A DNA stretch of 64,000 nt from Paenarthrobacter sp. PH39-S1 (GTDB lineage: Bacteria; Actinomycetota; Actinomycetes; Actinomycetales; Micrococcaceae): assembly GCF_030063245.1 (NCBI RefSeq), contig NZ_JASISR010000022.1, positions 21,899 to 85,898 on the forward strand, given 5' to 3'. Positions within the stretch are counted from its first letter, which is position 1; each line of letters begins with the position of its first letter. A model generated the notes under the pieces. The model was not told the DNA's origin and made no database searches. It worked only from the letters and a program-made list of their open reading frames with translations. Positions 9,885-19,410 of the stretch are shown piece by piece. Position numbers and translations under genes: made by a program.

Positions 9885-10340
9885 ATGGCCGATTCGGCAC
9901 GCGCTGCTAAGTTGGCGCAACGGATAAAGGTTATTATCGCCGAGGGGCTGCGCAAGCGGGTCAAGGATCCCCGGGTCGAGGGCATCACGGTGACCGATGC
10001 CCGGGTGACCAATGACCTTCAGCATGCGACGGTCTACTACACGGTGCTCGGCGACGAAACCGCGCAGACCGATGCGAAGGTGGGGCTGGAAAAGGCCCGC
10101 GGCGTGCTTCGGCAGGAAGTGGGCCGGAACGTTACGGTCCGGCTGACTCCCACGCTGGAATTTGTGGCGGACGAAATTCCGGTTAACGCCAGCCACCTGG
10201 AGGATCTGCTTCGGACGGCCAAGGCACGCGATGCTGAAGTCGCCGCGATCGCCCAGGGTGCTGCCTTCGCCGGGGACGCGGATCCGTACAAGAAGGATGA
10301 CGAATCCGATCTGGACCAGCGGGACGACGACGAGGAATAA
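9885..10340 (+). CDS. rbfA: 30S ribosome-binding factor RbfA
   Basis: 151-residue RbfA, a KH-like fold protein for 16S 5'-end maturation. Family motifs include the N-terminal RAAKLAQRIKVIIAEGL, DPRVEGITVTDARVTNDLQHA and LRQEVGRNVTVRLTPTLEFV. The acidic C-terminal tail (DDESDLDQRDDDEE) is common in actinobacteria. The ATG at 9885 follows GAGGAG at 9872-9877; an upstream in-frame start would run into the hairpin. Confidence 0.95.
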   Translation: MADSARAAKLAQRIKVIIAEGLRKRVKDPRVEGITVTDARVTNDLQHATVYYTVLGDETAQTDAKVGLEKARGVLRQEVGRNVTVRLTPTLEFVADEIPVNASHLEDLLRTAKARDAEVAAIAQGAAFAGDADPYKKDDESDLDQRDDDEE

Positions 10341-10358
10341 ACCGGCGCAGGCCCCGCC

Positions 10359-10379
10359 CGCACCGCCTGACAGGGTGCG
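10359..10379 (+). terminator. Possible hairpin terminator after rbfA
   Basis: CGCACC (10359-10364) pairs with GGTGCG (10374-10379) around a 9-nt loop, with flanking CCCGCC/GGCGGG that could extend it imperfectly. It starts 18 nt after the rbfA stop. No T-run, so this is only a candidate. Confidence 0.35.
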
Positions 10380-10509
10380 TGCCGGCGGGCTTCCGCGTTA
10401 AAAGCACGACTGCCGCTGTGAAATCCGACCCGTGGGGATGCTGAGGGCTCACAGCAGAGTATCAGCGTACGTGCCGGTGACCTGCAGATCCCGGTCCATA
10501 TTATTGAAT

Positions 10510-12111
10510 ATGGAACCTATCCAGGATGAGGACGAAGCCAACCGCGGCGTCGACCGAAGGACCTGGGTGCGGGGAGCTCTCAGCCGCCGCGGGTTCCTGA
10601 TCGGCGCCGGGCTGGCCGGGGTGGGAGCGGTTGCTGCTGCCACCTATGCCAGCCACGATGCGATCTCCGGCGCTTTGACTCGCACCGCCGCGCATCCTGG
10701 CGCATCGGCGGGTCCCAGGCCGTCGGCGTCGTCCAGCTCTGTTGCCGCAGCGCCGCCCGCGCTGCCGGACCGGACCTTCGTCAGTACACACCTGACCACC
10801 CCGCGGGTCACAAGCTGGGCCACTTCGCCGACCGCCGCCGGGCTGATTTTTGCCGGTCCGATGGGACACGGCTCCAATGGTCTGATTTTGGACAGCCATG
10901 CCGAACCTGTGTGGATGGAGCCGACCGGCGCCGGCGTGACCGACCTGCGGGTTCAAACGTTCGAGGGCCGGCCGGTGCTGACGTATTGGACCGGGACCGG
11001 AATCGGCGGACATGGGCAGGGCACCGGCACCATTCTGGACACAAGCTACACGATGGTCGCCCAAGTCAATGCCGGCAACGGGTTGAAAGCGGACCTGCAC
11101 GAATTCAGCCTCACCGCGGCCGGCACCGCGCTGATGATCTCGTACCCGACGGTTCCCCATGATCTGCGGCCCGTCGGCGGTCCGACCAAGGGGTTCATCT
11201 ACGACTGTCATGTCCAGGAAATCAACGTCAGATCCGGCGAGATGCTTTTCGACTGGAGCGCCGCCGACCATATCGATATTGCGGATACCTACAAGTTGCC
11301 GGCGGACGACAACGCCAGCGCCGATGGTTCCACCGAAGCCAGGGCGTTCGATCCGTTCCATCTCAATTCTGTCGATGACGCAGGCGATGCCTTGCTCGTC
11401 TCCTCACGGCACACGCACACGCTCTATCTGCTCAACCGCGCGGACGGGGCCATCCGTTGGCGGTTGGGCGGGAAGCTCAGCGACTTCGCGGTGGCCTCGG
11501 ACGCAGCATTCGCCTGGCAGCACGACGCCCGGCACCGGTCCGGCACCCTGATTAGCCTTTTCGACAACCACTATTCCGCCGGGAATACCGGCGCCTCGCG
11601 CGGGTTGCTGCTCAGCGTCAACGAAGCGGCGCGGACGGTGTCACTGCAACAGGAGTTCAGCCATGCCGGCCATCGTGGCAATTCGCAGGGAAATGTCCAG
11701 ATTCTCGACGACGGGCATGTCCTCGTTGGTTGGGGATCGGACCCCGCCGCCACCGAATTCACCCCGGATGGCAGGGCATTGTTCGAAACCACTGGCTTGG
11801 GCAATGCGTCCTACCGGACCTACCGCTGCCCCTGGACAGCAAGCCCGACCACGCTTCCCGATGCCGCTGTTCTAACCGGCAACGGCTCCACGATGCAGGT
11901 CTACGCCAGCTGGAACGGTGCCACGGAAACCGCGGCGTGGCGGTTTATGACCGGGTCCAGCAAGGAATCGCTTACCGAGGCGGGGACCGTGCCGCGCCGC
12001 GGATTTGAAACGTCCGCGGCGGTGGCAGTGGCGGCCAAGGTCGCGGTTCAGGCGCTGCACCGGGACGGTTCGGTGTTGGCCACCTCGAACGTGCTGACCG
12101 TCCAGCACTGA
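10510..12111 (+). CDS. Tat-exported arylsulfotransferase (ASST)-family protein
   Basis: 533 residues. A twin-arginine signal (SRRGFLIGAGLAGVGAVAAA) near residues 20-45 indicates Tat export, then a Ser/Ala-rich linker. The rest resembles the arylsulfotransferase family beta-propeller seen in actinobacteria: blade-like repeats, FDPFHLNSVDDAGDALLVSSRHTH, IRWRLGG, FAWQHDARH and SFDNH-like LISLFDNHYS. Catalytic activity on sulfate donors is unproven for this actinobacterial group. The ATG at 10510 gives the signal peptide a normal length; no clear ribosome binding site. It sits between rbfA and truB, which are normally close neighbours. Confidence 0.75.
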   Translation: MEPIQDEDEANRGVDRRTWVRGALSRRGFLIGAGLAGVGAVAAATYASHDAISGALTRTAAHPGASAGPRPSASSSSVAAAPPALPDRTFVSTHLTTPRVTSWATSPTAAGLIFAGPMGHGSNGLILDSHAEPVWMEPTGAGVTDLRVQTFEGRPVLTYWTGTGIGGHGQGTGTILDTSYTMVAQVNAGNGLKADLHEFSLTAAGTALMISYPTVPHDLRPVGGPTKGFIYDCHVQEINVRSGEMLFDWSAADHIDIADTYKLPADDNASADGSTEARAFDPFHLNSVDDAGDALLVSSRHTHTLYLLNRADGAIRWRLGGKLSDFAVASDAAFAWQHDARHRSGTLISLFDNHYSAGNTGASRGLLLSVNEAARTVSLQQEFSHAGHRGNSQGNVQILDDGHVLVGWGSDPAATEFTPDGRALFETTGLGNASYRTYRCPWTASPTTLPDAAVLTGNGSTMQVYASWNGATETAAWRFMTGSSKESLTEAGTVPRRGFETSAAVAVAAKVAVQALHRDGSVLATSNVLTVQH

Positions 12112-12163
12112 CCGTCCAGCACTGACCGTCCAGCACTGACCGTCCAGCACTGACCGTCCAGCA
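12094..12163 (+). repeat. 14-bp x 5 tandem repeat spanning a stop codon
   Basis: Five perfect copies of CTGACCGTCCAGCA (12094-12107, 12108-12121, 12122-12135, 12136-12149, 12150-12163). The first copy encodes the last residues LTVQH of the arylsulfotransferase-like protein, and the TGA stop is formed at the junction with copy two. The unit is not a multiple of three, so the array is essentially 3'-untranslated, about 55 nt upstream of truB. Confidence 0.95.
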
Positions 12164-12219
12164 CAGGCGCCAGCCGCCTCGGGCAGGACTTCCCAGGGGC
12201 TCCACATATACTGGAGAGC

Positions 12220-13164
12220 GTGCATTCTGGACTGATCATCGTGGATAAACCGCCCGGCTTCACCAGCCACGACGTCGTCGCCCGGCTGCGGCGCCTGACC
12301 GGAACCCGCAAGGTCGGCCATGCCGGAACCCTGGATCCGATGGCCACCGGCGTGCTGGTTGTCGGTATCAACAAGGCCACCCGTCTGCTGACGTACATCG
12401 TCGGGACCGGCAAAACCTACGAGGCCACGATTCGGCTTGGCCGCAGTACCGTGACGGACGACGCCGAGGGCGAGGTCACCGCCACAAGGACGACGGCGGC
12501 GCTCACCGATGCGGCTATCCGCGCCTCGGTCGGGGCACTGACCGGGGAAATTTCGCAGGTTCCCAGCAGCGTCAGCGCCATCAAGGTCAATGGCGAGCGC
12601 GCCTATGCCCGGGTCCGCTCCGGCGAAGAAGTGATCCTGGCGTCCCGTCCGGTTACGGTCCACACCTTTGAAATAAATGGCATCCGCAGGGTCCCGGCAG
12701 CGCCAGTTGCCGGGACCGGAGACGGCGGGCAGTTGACCGATCTTGACGTCACGGTAGAGTGCTCGTCGGGAACCTACATCCGGGCGCTGGCCCGGGATCT
12801 TGGCGCCGGGTTGGGGGTCGGGGGCCATCTTACCGCGCTGCGCCGCACCCGCGTGGGACCCTATTCCGTCGACCAGGCCAGGACTCTGGAACAGCTCGAG
12901 GACGGTGTGCAGTCAGGGGGCGAGGTGCAGATCCTTGACCTGGCCGGGGCCGCCCGGGCACTGATGCCGGTGCGTGAACTGACCGACGAGGAAGCTTCCG
13001 AGCTCTCCTTCGGCCGGCGGATTGTGTGCAGCGGGGACGGACCCCACACCGCGGAGAAGCCCGCCGCCGCGTTTGGGCCGGACGGCGCTCTGGTGGCCCT
13101 GCTGGCGGACGCCGGAAGCTATGCCAGGCCCGTCCTCGTTTTCAGCCCTGATCTGGGAGCCTAA
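12220..13164 (+). CDS. truB: tRNA pseudouridine(55) synthase TruB
   Basis: 314-residue TruB, which makes pseudouridine 55 in the T-loop of tRNAs. Motif I is intact with the catalytic Asp39 in GHAGTLDPMATGVL; YEATIRLG, QVPSSVSAIKVNGERAY and the RALARDLG segment match motifs II and III. The C-terminus has a PUA-like extension. GTG start at 12220 after CTGGAGAG. Followed after 3 nt by a small membrane protein gene, so an operon is likely. Confidence 0.95.
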   Translation: MHSGLIIVDKPPGFTSHDVVARLRRLTGTRKVGHAGTLDPMATGVLVVGINKATRLLTYIVGTGKTYEATIRLGRSTVTDDAEGEVTATRTTAALTDAAIRASVGALTGEISQVPSSVSAIKVNGERAYARVRSGEEVILASRPVTVHTFEINGIRRVPAAPVAGTGDGGQLTDLDVTVECSSGTYIRALARDLGAGLGVGGHLTALRRTRVGPYSVDQARTLEQLEDGVQSGGEVQILDLAGAARALMPVRELTDEEASELSFGRRIVCSGDGPHTAEKPAAAFGPDGALVALLADAGSYARPVLVFSPDLGA

Positions 13165-13167
13165 GGC

Positions 13168-13554
13168 GTGACAGTGGACGGCTGGTTTATTGCTTCGCTC
13201 GTGGTCGGGCTCATCTCCTCGTTAATTTGTGTGGTGGCCGCGTTGCTGAAGAAGGGGCCCAACGATGTAACGCTGCTGTCCGTGGTGGCGGTTGAACTGT
13301 TTCTGCTGAGCTATCTGGTGGCCTCAATCGTCAGGACCGCCACCGGCGTGCAGCCAGCCGGGGCGGCATGGGAATTCTGGGCCTACCTGATTACGGCCAT
13401 TTCGTTGCCGGTCGCGGGATTCTATTGGGCCATTCTGGACCGCGCCTTTTGGAGTAATTACGTGCTGGCGGCGGTGGGACTGACCATCGTGGTGATGATG
13501 GCCCGAATGGCGCAGATTTGGTACGGCATGGCAACACTAGCGCTAGGGACATAG
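13168..13554 (+). CDS. Conserved small membrane protein (unknown)
   Basis: 128 residues with four hydrophobic helices (about 6-27, 38-57, 70-92, 96-115) and almost no soluble loops. I do not recognise a functional family. It starts with GTG 3 nt after truB and stops 2 nt before the next membrane protein gene, so the three genes plus the acetyltransferase probably form one transcript. Confidence 0.7.
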   Translation: MTVDGWFIASLVVGLISSLICVVAALLKKGPNDVTLLSVVAVELFLLSYLVASIVRTATGVQPAGAAWEFWAYLITAISLPVAGFYWAILDRAFWSNYVLAAVGLTIVVMMARMAQIWYGMATLALGT

Positions 13555-13556
13555 CT

Positions 13557-13991
13557 ATGACCATTAACAGCACTCCGGCGCCCAGGACGCAGGACAGCAA
13601 GTCAACCGGTGCGGGCCGGCTCTTGATCGCCGTCTACGGTATTTTCGCACTTGCCGCCAGCGCACGTGCCGGCTTCCAGATCGCGAGCAAGTTCTCCGAA
13701 GCGCCGGTGGCCTACCTGCTCTCCGCCTTTGCCGGCCTGGTCTACATTGCTGCCACCGTTTCGCTGGCCAAAAAGGGGGCATTCTGGTTCCGTGCGGCCG
13801 CGGTGGCGGTTGGTGTGGAACTGCTCGGGGTGCTGGTCGTGGGAGCACTGAGTCTCTTTGATGCCCGGGTGTTCCCACAGGAGACCGTCTGGAGCCTGTT
13901 CGGCCGCGGCTACGGATTTGTTCCGCTGTTGTTGCCCATTCTGGGCCTGATCTGGCTGTACCGTCACCGGGCACCGGCGCAAACCGCATGA
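13557..13991 (+). CDS. Conserved small membrane protein (unknown)
   Basis: 144 residues with a short hydrophilic N-terminus (about 20 residues) and four predicted membrane helices, ending in a cytoplasmic RHRAPAQTA tail. ATG at 13557, 2 nt after the preceding stop. The end overlaps the next gene by 4 nt (ATGA), implying translational coupling. No recognisable function. Confidence 0.7.
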   Translation: MTINSTPAPRTQDSKSTGAGRLLIAVYGIFALAASARAGFQIASKFSEAPVAYLLSAFAGLVYIAATVSLAKKGAFWFRAAAVAVGVELLGVLVVGALSLFDARVFPQETVWSLFGRGYGFVPLLLPILGLIWLYRHRAPAQTA

Positions 13992-15136
13992 GTGCGGGCG
14001 TTCCCGAGCTTGACGACGGCGTCGTACGGCTGCGCGCGTTCCGGACCGCCGATGCCGGCGACTATGCGGCACTGAACCGGGATGCGGACAATGTCCGCTG
14101 GGCCAATTCGGATCCGGAAATGACCACTGCGCAGGCCTTGGCCGCGATCACCGGAATCATCCCGGAGAATTGGGCCAGTGGCCATACCCTGCGTTTCGCC
14201 GTTGCCGAGAGCAGCGGCGCGTTCGCCGGGACAACGGCGCTGCATAATGTGCGTGACGGCAGCGCCGCACTGGGCATCAAGCTCGCTCCGTCGGCTCGAG
14301 GCAGGGGCCTGGCGCTGTACGCGGTCCGGCTGATCACCGGCTACGCCTTCGACACACTGGGCCTGGACGTCCTGCACTGGCACGCCGGCGTCGGCAACAT
14401 GGCGAGCAGACGTCTGGCCGAGCGCGCTGGATTCACGCTGGAAGGCACCGTTCGGGGGTATGGCAGCGCCGGCGGCCAGCCTGCGGACGGGTGGATTTTC
14501 ACGCTGACGGCACAGGACCACGGTTCCGGGCGAGGCCGTCTTCCGGAATTTCCGGCCCCGGCAGCGGTCGTGCCGGTACTCACCGACGCTTTTGTGACAC
14601 TGCGGTCGCTCCGGAGCTCGGATGAGGAGCAGCTTGTCGCGAATTGCCGGGATCCGGAGGCGATCCGCTGGACTACGGTGCCCTTGGACTATGGTCTAGC
14701 CGATGCACTGACCTTTATCCACGATGTTGTACCGCGGGGCTGGGCCAGCGGGGAGACGCACACCTTCGCGGTTACCGACACGGGCATGGACACACTGCTG
14801 GGCACCATCGACCTGCACGGCTTCCGGCCAGGTACGGCCGAGCTCGGCATCAACATGGCTTCGCAGGCTCGGGGCAGCGGAGCGGCCGAGGGGGCAGCGC
14901 GGCTGTTGATCGACTACGCCTTCACCGGTCTGAATCTCCAGTACCTCTACTGGCGCGCGCTGGTGCCGAACTGGGCGAGCCGCAAACTGGCCTGGAAACT
15001 GGGGTTCCAGCTGGAAGCGCAGCTGCGCGGCTTCACCGACGACCGTGGAACACCCGCAGACGCCTGGATCCTCACCCTGGCCGCCGCGGATCAGCGGCAC
15101 CCGAGGACTCCGTGGGACGGTGCGGTGGCGCCGTAG
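13988..15136 (+). CDS. Tandem two-domain GNAT (RimJ-like) acetyltransferase
   Basis: 382 residues comprising two complete GNAT domains of the RimJ/RimL type (about 8-180 and 195-370). Each has the family's acetyl-CoA region (SARGRGLALYAVRLI in the first, SQARGSGAAEGAARLLI in the second) and the W-H-A/W-R-A beta strand followed by N-x-A-S-R-x-L. The two halves are clearly homologous to one another, which indicates internal duplication and fusion. The substrate (protein N-terminus, amine or antibiotic) is unknown. It overlaps the previous gene by ATGA. Confidence 0.82.
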   Translation: MSAGVPELDDGVVRLRAFRTADAGDYAALNRDADNVRWANSDPEMTTAQALAAITGIIPENWASGHTLRFAVAESSGAFAGTTALHNVRDGSAALGIKLAPSARGRGLALYAVRLITGYAFDTLGLDVLHWHAGVGNMASRRLAERAGFTLEGTVRGYGSAGGQPADGWIFTLTAQDHGSGRGRLPEFPAPAAVVPVLTDAFVTLRSLRSSDEEQLVANCRDPEAIRWTTVPLDYGLADALTFIHDVVPRGWASGETHTFAVTDTGMDTLLGTIDLHGFRPGTAELGINMASQARGSGAAEGAARLLIDYAFTGLNLQYLYWRALVPNWASRKLAWKLGFQLEAQLRGFTDDRGTPADAWILTLAAADQRHPRTPWDGAVAP

Positions 15137-15408
15137 CCGCGGGCCTGCCGGTCAACCACCGCGCCGAGTGCCCGTGCGGGGGCGGCACGCGCCTTCTGCG
15201 GTGGCGGCACGCCCCCGTTACCCCCCCCCGTCAGTGGCGGCATGCGCCCACCGCGGCACTGGTGCCGGACCTGCGGCGTCGATGGTCCGGGCAGCGGGCG
15301 CCCGGGCGGGACCGGCCCCGCATGCGGGTAACCTTAGAGAGGTTTTCGGCCCCCAAGCGGGTCGGTCAGTAACGACGCCGGGCGCCCGCGCGCGGCAAAA
15401 GGACGAGG

Positions 15409-16356
15409 GTGATGGTGCACTTCTGGAACGGTCTTCACGAGGTTCCCGTTGGATACGGACCATCGGTGGTGACGCTGGGGAACTTCGACGGGGTGCATCG
15501 CGGGCACCAGCATGTGCTCTCCGCGTTGGTGGCCACCGCGCACGACCGTGGGGCCAAGGCCGTGGCGATTACCTTTGATCCGCATCCAGCGAAGGTGCAC
15601 CGCCCGGACACTGCTCCGGAGCAGCTGATGGGGCTGGCCGACCGGCTGACGACAATGGCCGCCTGCGGCTTGGACGCGGTCCTGGTAATGCCGTATACAC
15701 TGGCGCTCGCCTCGCAGACTCCGGAAGAATTCGTCCGGTCGGTGTTTGTCGACACGCTCGGTGCCGCCGCTGTGGTAATCGGCCACGATGTGCGCTTCGG
15801 CCGGGGCAATTCCGGGGACCTTGGTACCATGCAGGAGCTGGGCAAGGACCTGGGTTTCGACGTCGTCGTGGTGAACGAGTTCGGATCGGACCGGCGCTGC
15901 TCCTCGACGTGGGTGCGCGAGGCGCTGGCCAGGGGCGACGTGGACACCGCCGCCGAGGTGCTGGGGCGTCCGCACCATATGCGCGGTGAGGTGGTCCACG
16001 GCGCGGCCCGCGGCCGCGCCTTGGGCTTTCCGACGGCGAACCTCTCTGACAACGCCGTCGGCTACATTCCGGCCGACGGCGTGTACGCAGGCTGGCTGAC
16101 GGACGCGGACGGAGTGCGCCGGCCGGCAGCGATCTCGATCGGCTCGAATCCCACCTTTGTGGGTGTGAGCCGGCAGGTCGAAGCCTATGTGATCGACCGG
16201 CCGAACGAACCGGTGGAGGCGTTTGACCTCTACGGCCAGGTCGTCGTCGTTGAGTTTGTGACCAGGCTCCGAGGCATGGTCGCGTACACCGGTCCCGCGG
16301 CGCTGGTGGACCAAATGCACCTGGATGTGGACCAGGCCCGTCAGATTCTGGCCTGA
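15409..16356 (+). CDS. ribF: Bifunctional riboflavin kinase/FAD synthetase
   Basis: 315-residue RibF, converting riboflavin to FMN and FMN to FAD. The N-terminal nucleotidyltransferase half has LGNFDGVHRGHQ (HxGH-type motif) and GHDVRFGRGNSGD; the C-terminal kinase half has GRALGFPTANL and SIGSNPTF. GTG start at 15409 with CGAGG a few bases upstream. The 272 nt upstream, after the acetyltransferase, contain no gene, only GC-rich sequence with a run of nine C at 15221-15229. Confidence 0.95.
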   Translation: MMVHFWNGLHEVPVGYGPSVVTLGNFDGVHRGHQHVLSALVATAHDRGAKAVAITFDPHPAKVHRPDTAPEQLMGLADRLTTMAACGLDAVLVMPYTLALASQTPEEFVRSVFVDTLGAAAVVIGHDVRFGRGNSGDLGTMQELGKDLGFDVVVVNEFGSDRRCSSTWVREALARGDVDTAAEVLGRPHHMRGEVVHGAARGRALGFPTANLSDNAVGYIPADGVYAGWLTDADGVRRPAAISIGSNPTFVGVSRQVEAYVIDRPNEPVEAFDLYGQVVVVEFVTRLRGMVAYTGPAALVDQMHLDVDQARQILA

Positions 16357-16596
16357 AGGCCGGCAGATTCTGGTCGGCAGGTCGGAAGAACTGCGGCTTG
16401 CCGCACGCCACTTCGACAGAGTCAACCCGCGCAGAGTAAACTGGAAAGGTTGAATCCGGCTGCAGTCCGTGGCGGCTGGATTCCGTCCTGATCGGGCGGC
16501 TTCGCTTACCGCAACGTAGCGAGTCCGATCCGCCTCAGGCAGTACCCGGCAGCGCAGTGCTGCACCGGGCATCACGGCACAATCCAAGGAGTAACC

Positions 16597-16866
16597 GTGG
16601 CATTAGAAGCCGCTGTAAAGCAAGAAATCATGAAGGCTTACGCCACCAGCGAGGGCGACACCGGCTCGCCGGAGGTCCAGGTTGCGATGCTCTCCAAGCG
16701 CATCCTCGATCTGACCGAGCACCTTAAGGCGCACAAGCATGATCACCACACGCGTCGTGGTCTGATGGGCCTGGTCGGCCGCCGTCGTCGTTTGCTGACG
16801 TACCTGCACGACACCGACATCACCCGCTACCGTACGCTGATCGAGCGTCTCGGCCTGCGCCGCTAG
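16597..16866 (+). CDS. rpsO: 30S ribosomal protein S15
   Basis: 89-residue S15, the full family length, with [36 protein letters not shown] and [12 protein letters not shown]. It binds the central domain of 16S rRNA. The GTG at 16597 follows AAGGAG. The classical rpsO-pnp pair with an intervening hairpin is preserved. Confidence 0.97.
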   Translation: MALEAAVKQEIMKAYATSEGDTGSPEVQVAMLSKRILDLTEHLKAHKHDHHTRRGLMGLVGRRRRLLTYLHDTDITRYRTLIERLGLRR

Positions 16867-16875
16867 CAGCACCGT

Positions 16876-16908
16876 GAGGCGGCCCTTCCAGTCCGGAAGG
16901 GCCGCCTC
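16876..16908 (+). terminator. 14-bp stem hairpin between rpsO and pnp
   Basis: Perfect arms GAGGCGGCCCTTCC (16876-16889) and GGAAGGGCCGCCTC (16895-16908) with a 5-nt loop, beginning 9 nt after the rpsO stop. It lacks a T-tract, so it may be a factor-dependent terminator or an RNase III-type processing hairpin controlling pnp, as in other bacteria. Confidence 0.75.
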
Positions 16909-17175
16909 CGCGGTAGTGTACCAGCAACATCGCCGGTACTGACCCGGCAATTGGTCAGTAATTCGAGAACTAACTTAATCAGGAGCCAACCGGCGTCGCG
17001 CATTCGCGGTCCTCGGTAGTGATCTCCGGGAACAGACGGCCTATTGACGGCAGGCGCCCGTGGATCTCGATCGAAGACCGGGTGTTGTACAGGTCCCACA
17101 GCTAAAGACGGGTGGGCTTGGGGATGATGTTGGTTGCCTCCTGCCGCACACGCAAAGAAACGGAGGTGACTCTCT

Positions 17176-19407
17176 ATGGAGGGTCCCGAAATTCAGTATT
17201 CAGAAGCCGTTATTGACAACGGCCGCTACGGCAAGCGCGTTATCCGCTTCGAGACCGGCCGGCTCGCGCAGCAGGCCGCCGGTGCCGCGATGGTTTACAT
17301 CGACGAAGACACCGCATTGCTCTCCGCCACGACTGCCGGCAAGCACCCGCGCGAAGGCTTCGACTTCTTCCCGCTGACGGTCGACGTCGAGGAACGCATG
17401 TACGCCGCCGGCCGCATCCCGGGCAGCTTCTTCCGCCGTGAAGGCCGCCCCTCGACGGAGGCGATCCTGGCCTGCCGCCTGATGGACCGTCCGCTGCGCC
17501 CGGCCTTCGTGAAGGGCCTGCGCAACGAGGTCCAGATCGTGGTCACCGTGCTGGCGATCAACCCCGACGTGCTGTACGACGTCGTCGCCATTAACGCCTC
17601 CTCAATGTCCACGCAGCTCTCCGGGCTGCCCTTCTCGGGCCCGATCGGCGGCGTCCGCGTTGCTCTGGTCAACAATGAGCAGGGCTCTGAGTGGATTGCT
17701 TTCCCGAAGCACTCGGAGCTGGAAAACGCCGTGTTCAACATGGTGGTAGCCGGTAAGGTCACCGCGGACGGCGACGTCGCGATCATGATGGTCGAGGCCG
17801 AAGCCACGGACAACTCCTGGAAGCTGATCAAGGAAGAGGGAGCCACTGCGCCGACCGAGGACATCGTTTCGGAGGGTCTGGAAGCGGCGAAGCCGTTCAT
17901 CAAGGCACTTTGTGCAGCGCAGGCCGACCTGGCGGCACGCGCCGCCAAGCCGACCGCCGATTTCCCGGTTTTCCTGGACTACCAGGACGACGTGTTTGCA
18001 GCGGTCGAGACCGCCGCGGCCGCGAAGCTGACCGAGGTGTTCCAGATTGCGGACAAGCAGGACCGCGACAACGCCTCGGATGCACTCAAGGACCAGGTTG
18101 TCAGCTCCCTCGCCGGACAGTTTGAGGGACGCGAAAAGGAGCTCTCCGCTGCTTTCCGTTCCGTCACCAAGCAGGTTGTCCGCCAGCGCATCCTCAAGGA
18201 CCAGATCCGCATCGACGGCCGCGGCCTGACCGACATCCGCCAGCTCACCGCCGAGGTCGAGGTTCTGCCGCGTGTGCACGGTTCGGCGATCTTCGAGCGC
18301 GGCGAAACGCAGATCCTGGGCGTCACCACCTTGAACATGCTCAAGATGGAACAGCAGATCGACTCGCTGTCTCCGGTCACGCGCAAGCGCTACATGCACA
18401 ACTACAACTTCCCGCCGTACTCCACCGGTGAGACGGGCCGCGTCGGTTCCCCGAAGCGCCGCGAAATCGGTCACGGTGCCCTCGCCGAGCGGGCCCTGAT
18501 TCCGGTGTTGCCCTCGCGCGAGGAATTCCCGTACGCGATCCGCCAGGTCTCCGAAGCCCTCAGCTCCAACGGCTCCACCTCGATGGGTTCGGTCTGCGCC
18601 TCCACGCTGTCCCTGCTCAACGCCGGTGTGCCGCTGAAGGCGCCGGTTGCCGGCATCGCCATGGGACTGGTGTCCGACCAGGTTGACGGACAGACCCGCT
18701 ACGCGGCGATGACCGACATTCTGGGTGCCGAAGATGCTTTCGGCGACATGGACTTCAAGGTTGCCGGAACGAGTGAGTTCGTCACCGCGATCCAGCTGGA
18801 CACCAAGCTGGACGGTATTCCGGCATCGGTGCTCAGCGCGGCCCTGAAGCAGGCCCGCGAAGCACGCCTGCACATCCTCGGCGTGCTGAACGCGGCCATC
18901 GATGTTCCGGACGAGCTCTCCGAGTTCGCGCCCCGCGTCATCGCGGTCAAGATCCCGGTTGACAAGATCGGCGAGGTCATTGGGCCGAAGGGCAAGATGA
19001 TCAACCAGATCCAGGAGGACACCGGCGCCGACATCTCCATCGAGGATGACGGCACCGTCTACATCGGCGCGACCAACGGCCCCTCCGCCGATGCCGCACG
19101 TTCTGCGATCAATGCCATCGCGAACCCGCAGATCCCGGAAATCGGCGAGCGTTACCTGGGGACCGTCGTCAAGACGACGACCTTCGGTGCATTCATTTCC
19201 CTGACACCGGGCAAGGACGGCCTGCTGCACATCTCCGAGCTGCGCCAGCTCGCGGGCGGCAAGCGCGTGGATAACGTCGATGACGTCGTCAGCGTCGGCC
19301 AGAAGATCCAGGTGGAAATCACCAAGATCGATGACCGCGGAAAGCTCTCCCTCTCGCCCGTCGTGGCCGAGGACGCTTCCGTCACGGCAGAAAGCGTTGC
19401 TGAGTAG
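17176..19407 (+). CDS. pnp: Polyribonucleotide nucleotidyltransferase (PNPase)
   Basis: 743-residue PNPase, the phosphorolytic 3'-5' exoribonuclease. Two RNase PH-like domains are separated by the helical domain; the second carries [23 protein letters not shown] and the metal site [23 protein letters not shown] domain ([14 protein letters not shown]) and a C-terminal S1 domain ([15 protein letters not shown]) follow. The ATG at 17176 is preceded by GGAGGTGAC. The leader (16909-17175) carries no gene. Confidence 0.97.
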   Translation: MEGPEIQYSEAVIDNGRYGKRVIRFETGRLAQQAAGAAMVYIDEDTALLSATTAGKHPREGFDFFPLTVDVEERMYAAGRIPGSFFRREGRPSTEAILACRLMDRPLRPAFVKGLRNEVQIVVTVLAINPDVLYDVVAINASSMSTQLSGLPFSGPIGGVRVALVNNEQGSEWIAFPKHSELENAVFNMVVAGKVTADGDVAIMMVEAEATDNSWKLIKEEGATAPTEDIVSEGLEAAKPFIKALCAAQADLAARAAKPTADFPVFLDYQDDVFAAVETAAAAKLTEVFQIADKQDRDNASDALKDQVVSSLAGQFEGREKELSAAFRSVTKQVVRQRILKDQIRIDGRGLTDIRQLTAEVEVLPRVHGSAIFERGETQILGVTTLNMLKMEQQIDSLSPVTRKRYMHNYNFPPYSTGETGRVGSPKRREIGHGALAERALIPVLPSREEFPYAIRQVSEALSSNGSTSMGSVCASTLSLLNAGVPLKAPVAGIAMGLVSDQVDGQTRYAAMTDILGAEDAFGDMDFKVAGTSEFVTAIQLDTKLDGIPASVLSAALKQAREARLHILGVLNAAIDVPDELSEFAPRVIAVKIPVDKIGEVIGPKGKMINQIQEDTGADISIEDDGTVYIGATNGPSADAARSAINAIANPQIPEIGERYLGTVVKTTTFGAFISLTPGKDGLLHISELRQLAGGKRVDNVDDVVSVGQKIQVEITKIDDRGKLSLSPVVAEDASVTAESVAE

Positions 19408-19410
19408 TTC

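Noticed and set aside
15221..15229. Run of nine C upstream of ribF
   Set aside because: It is a conspicuous homopolymer but lies in a non-coding spacer without a clear promoter context, so no function is claimed.
17602..19230. 542-codon leftward frame opposite pnp
   Set aside because: Mirror of PNPase codons; composition (Arg/Gly/Leu/Asp-rich) and lack of a ribosome site mark it as a shadow.
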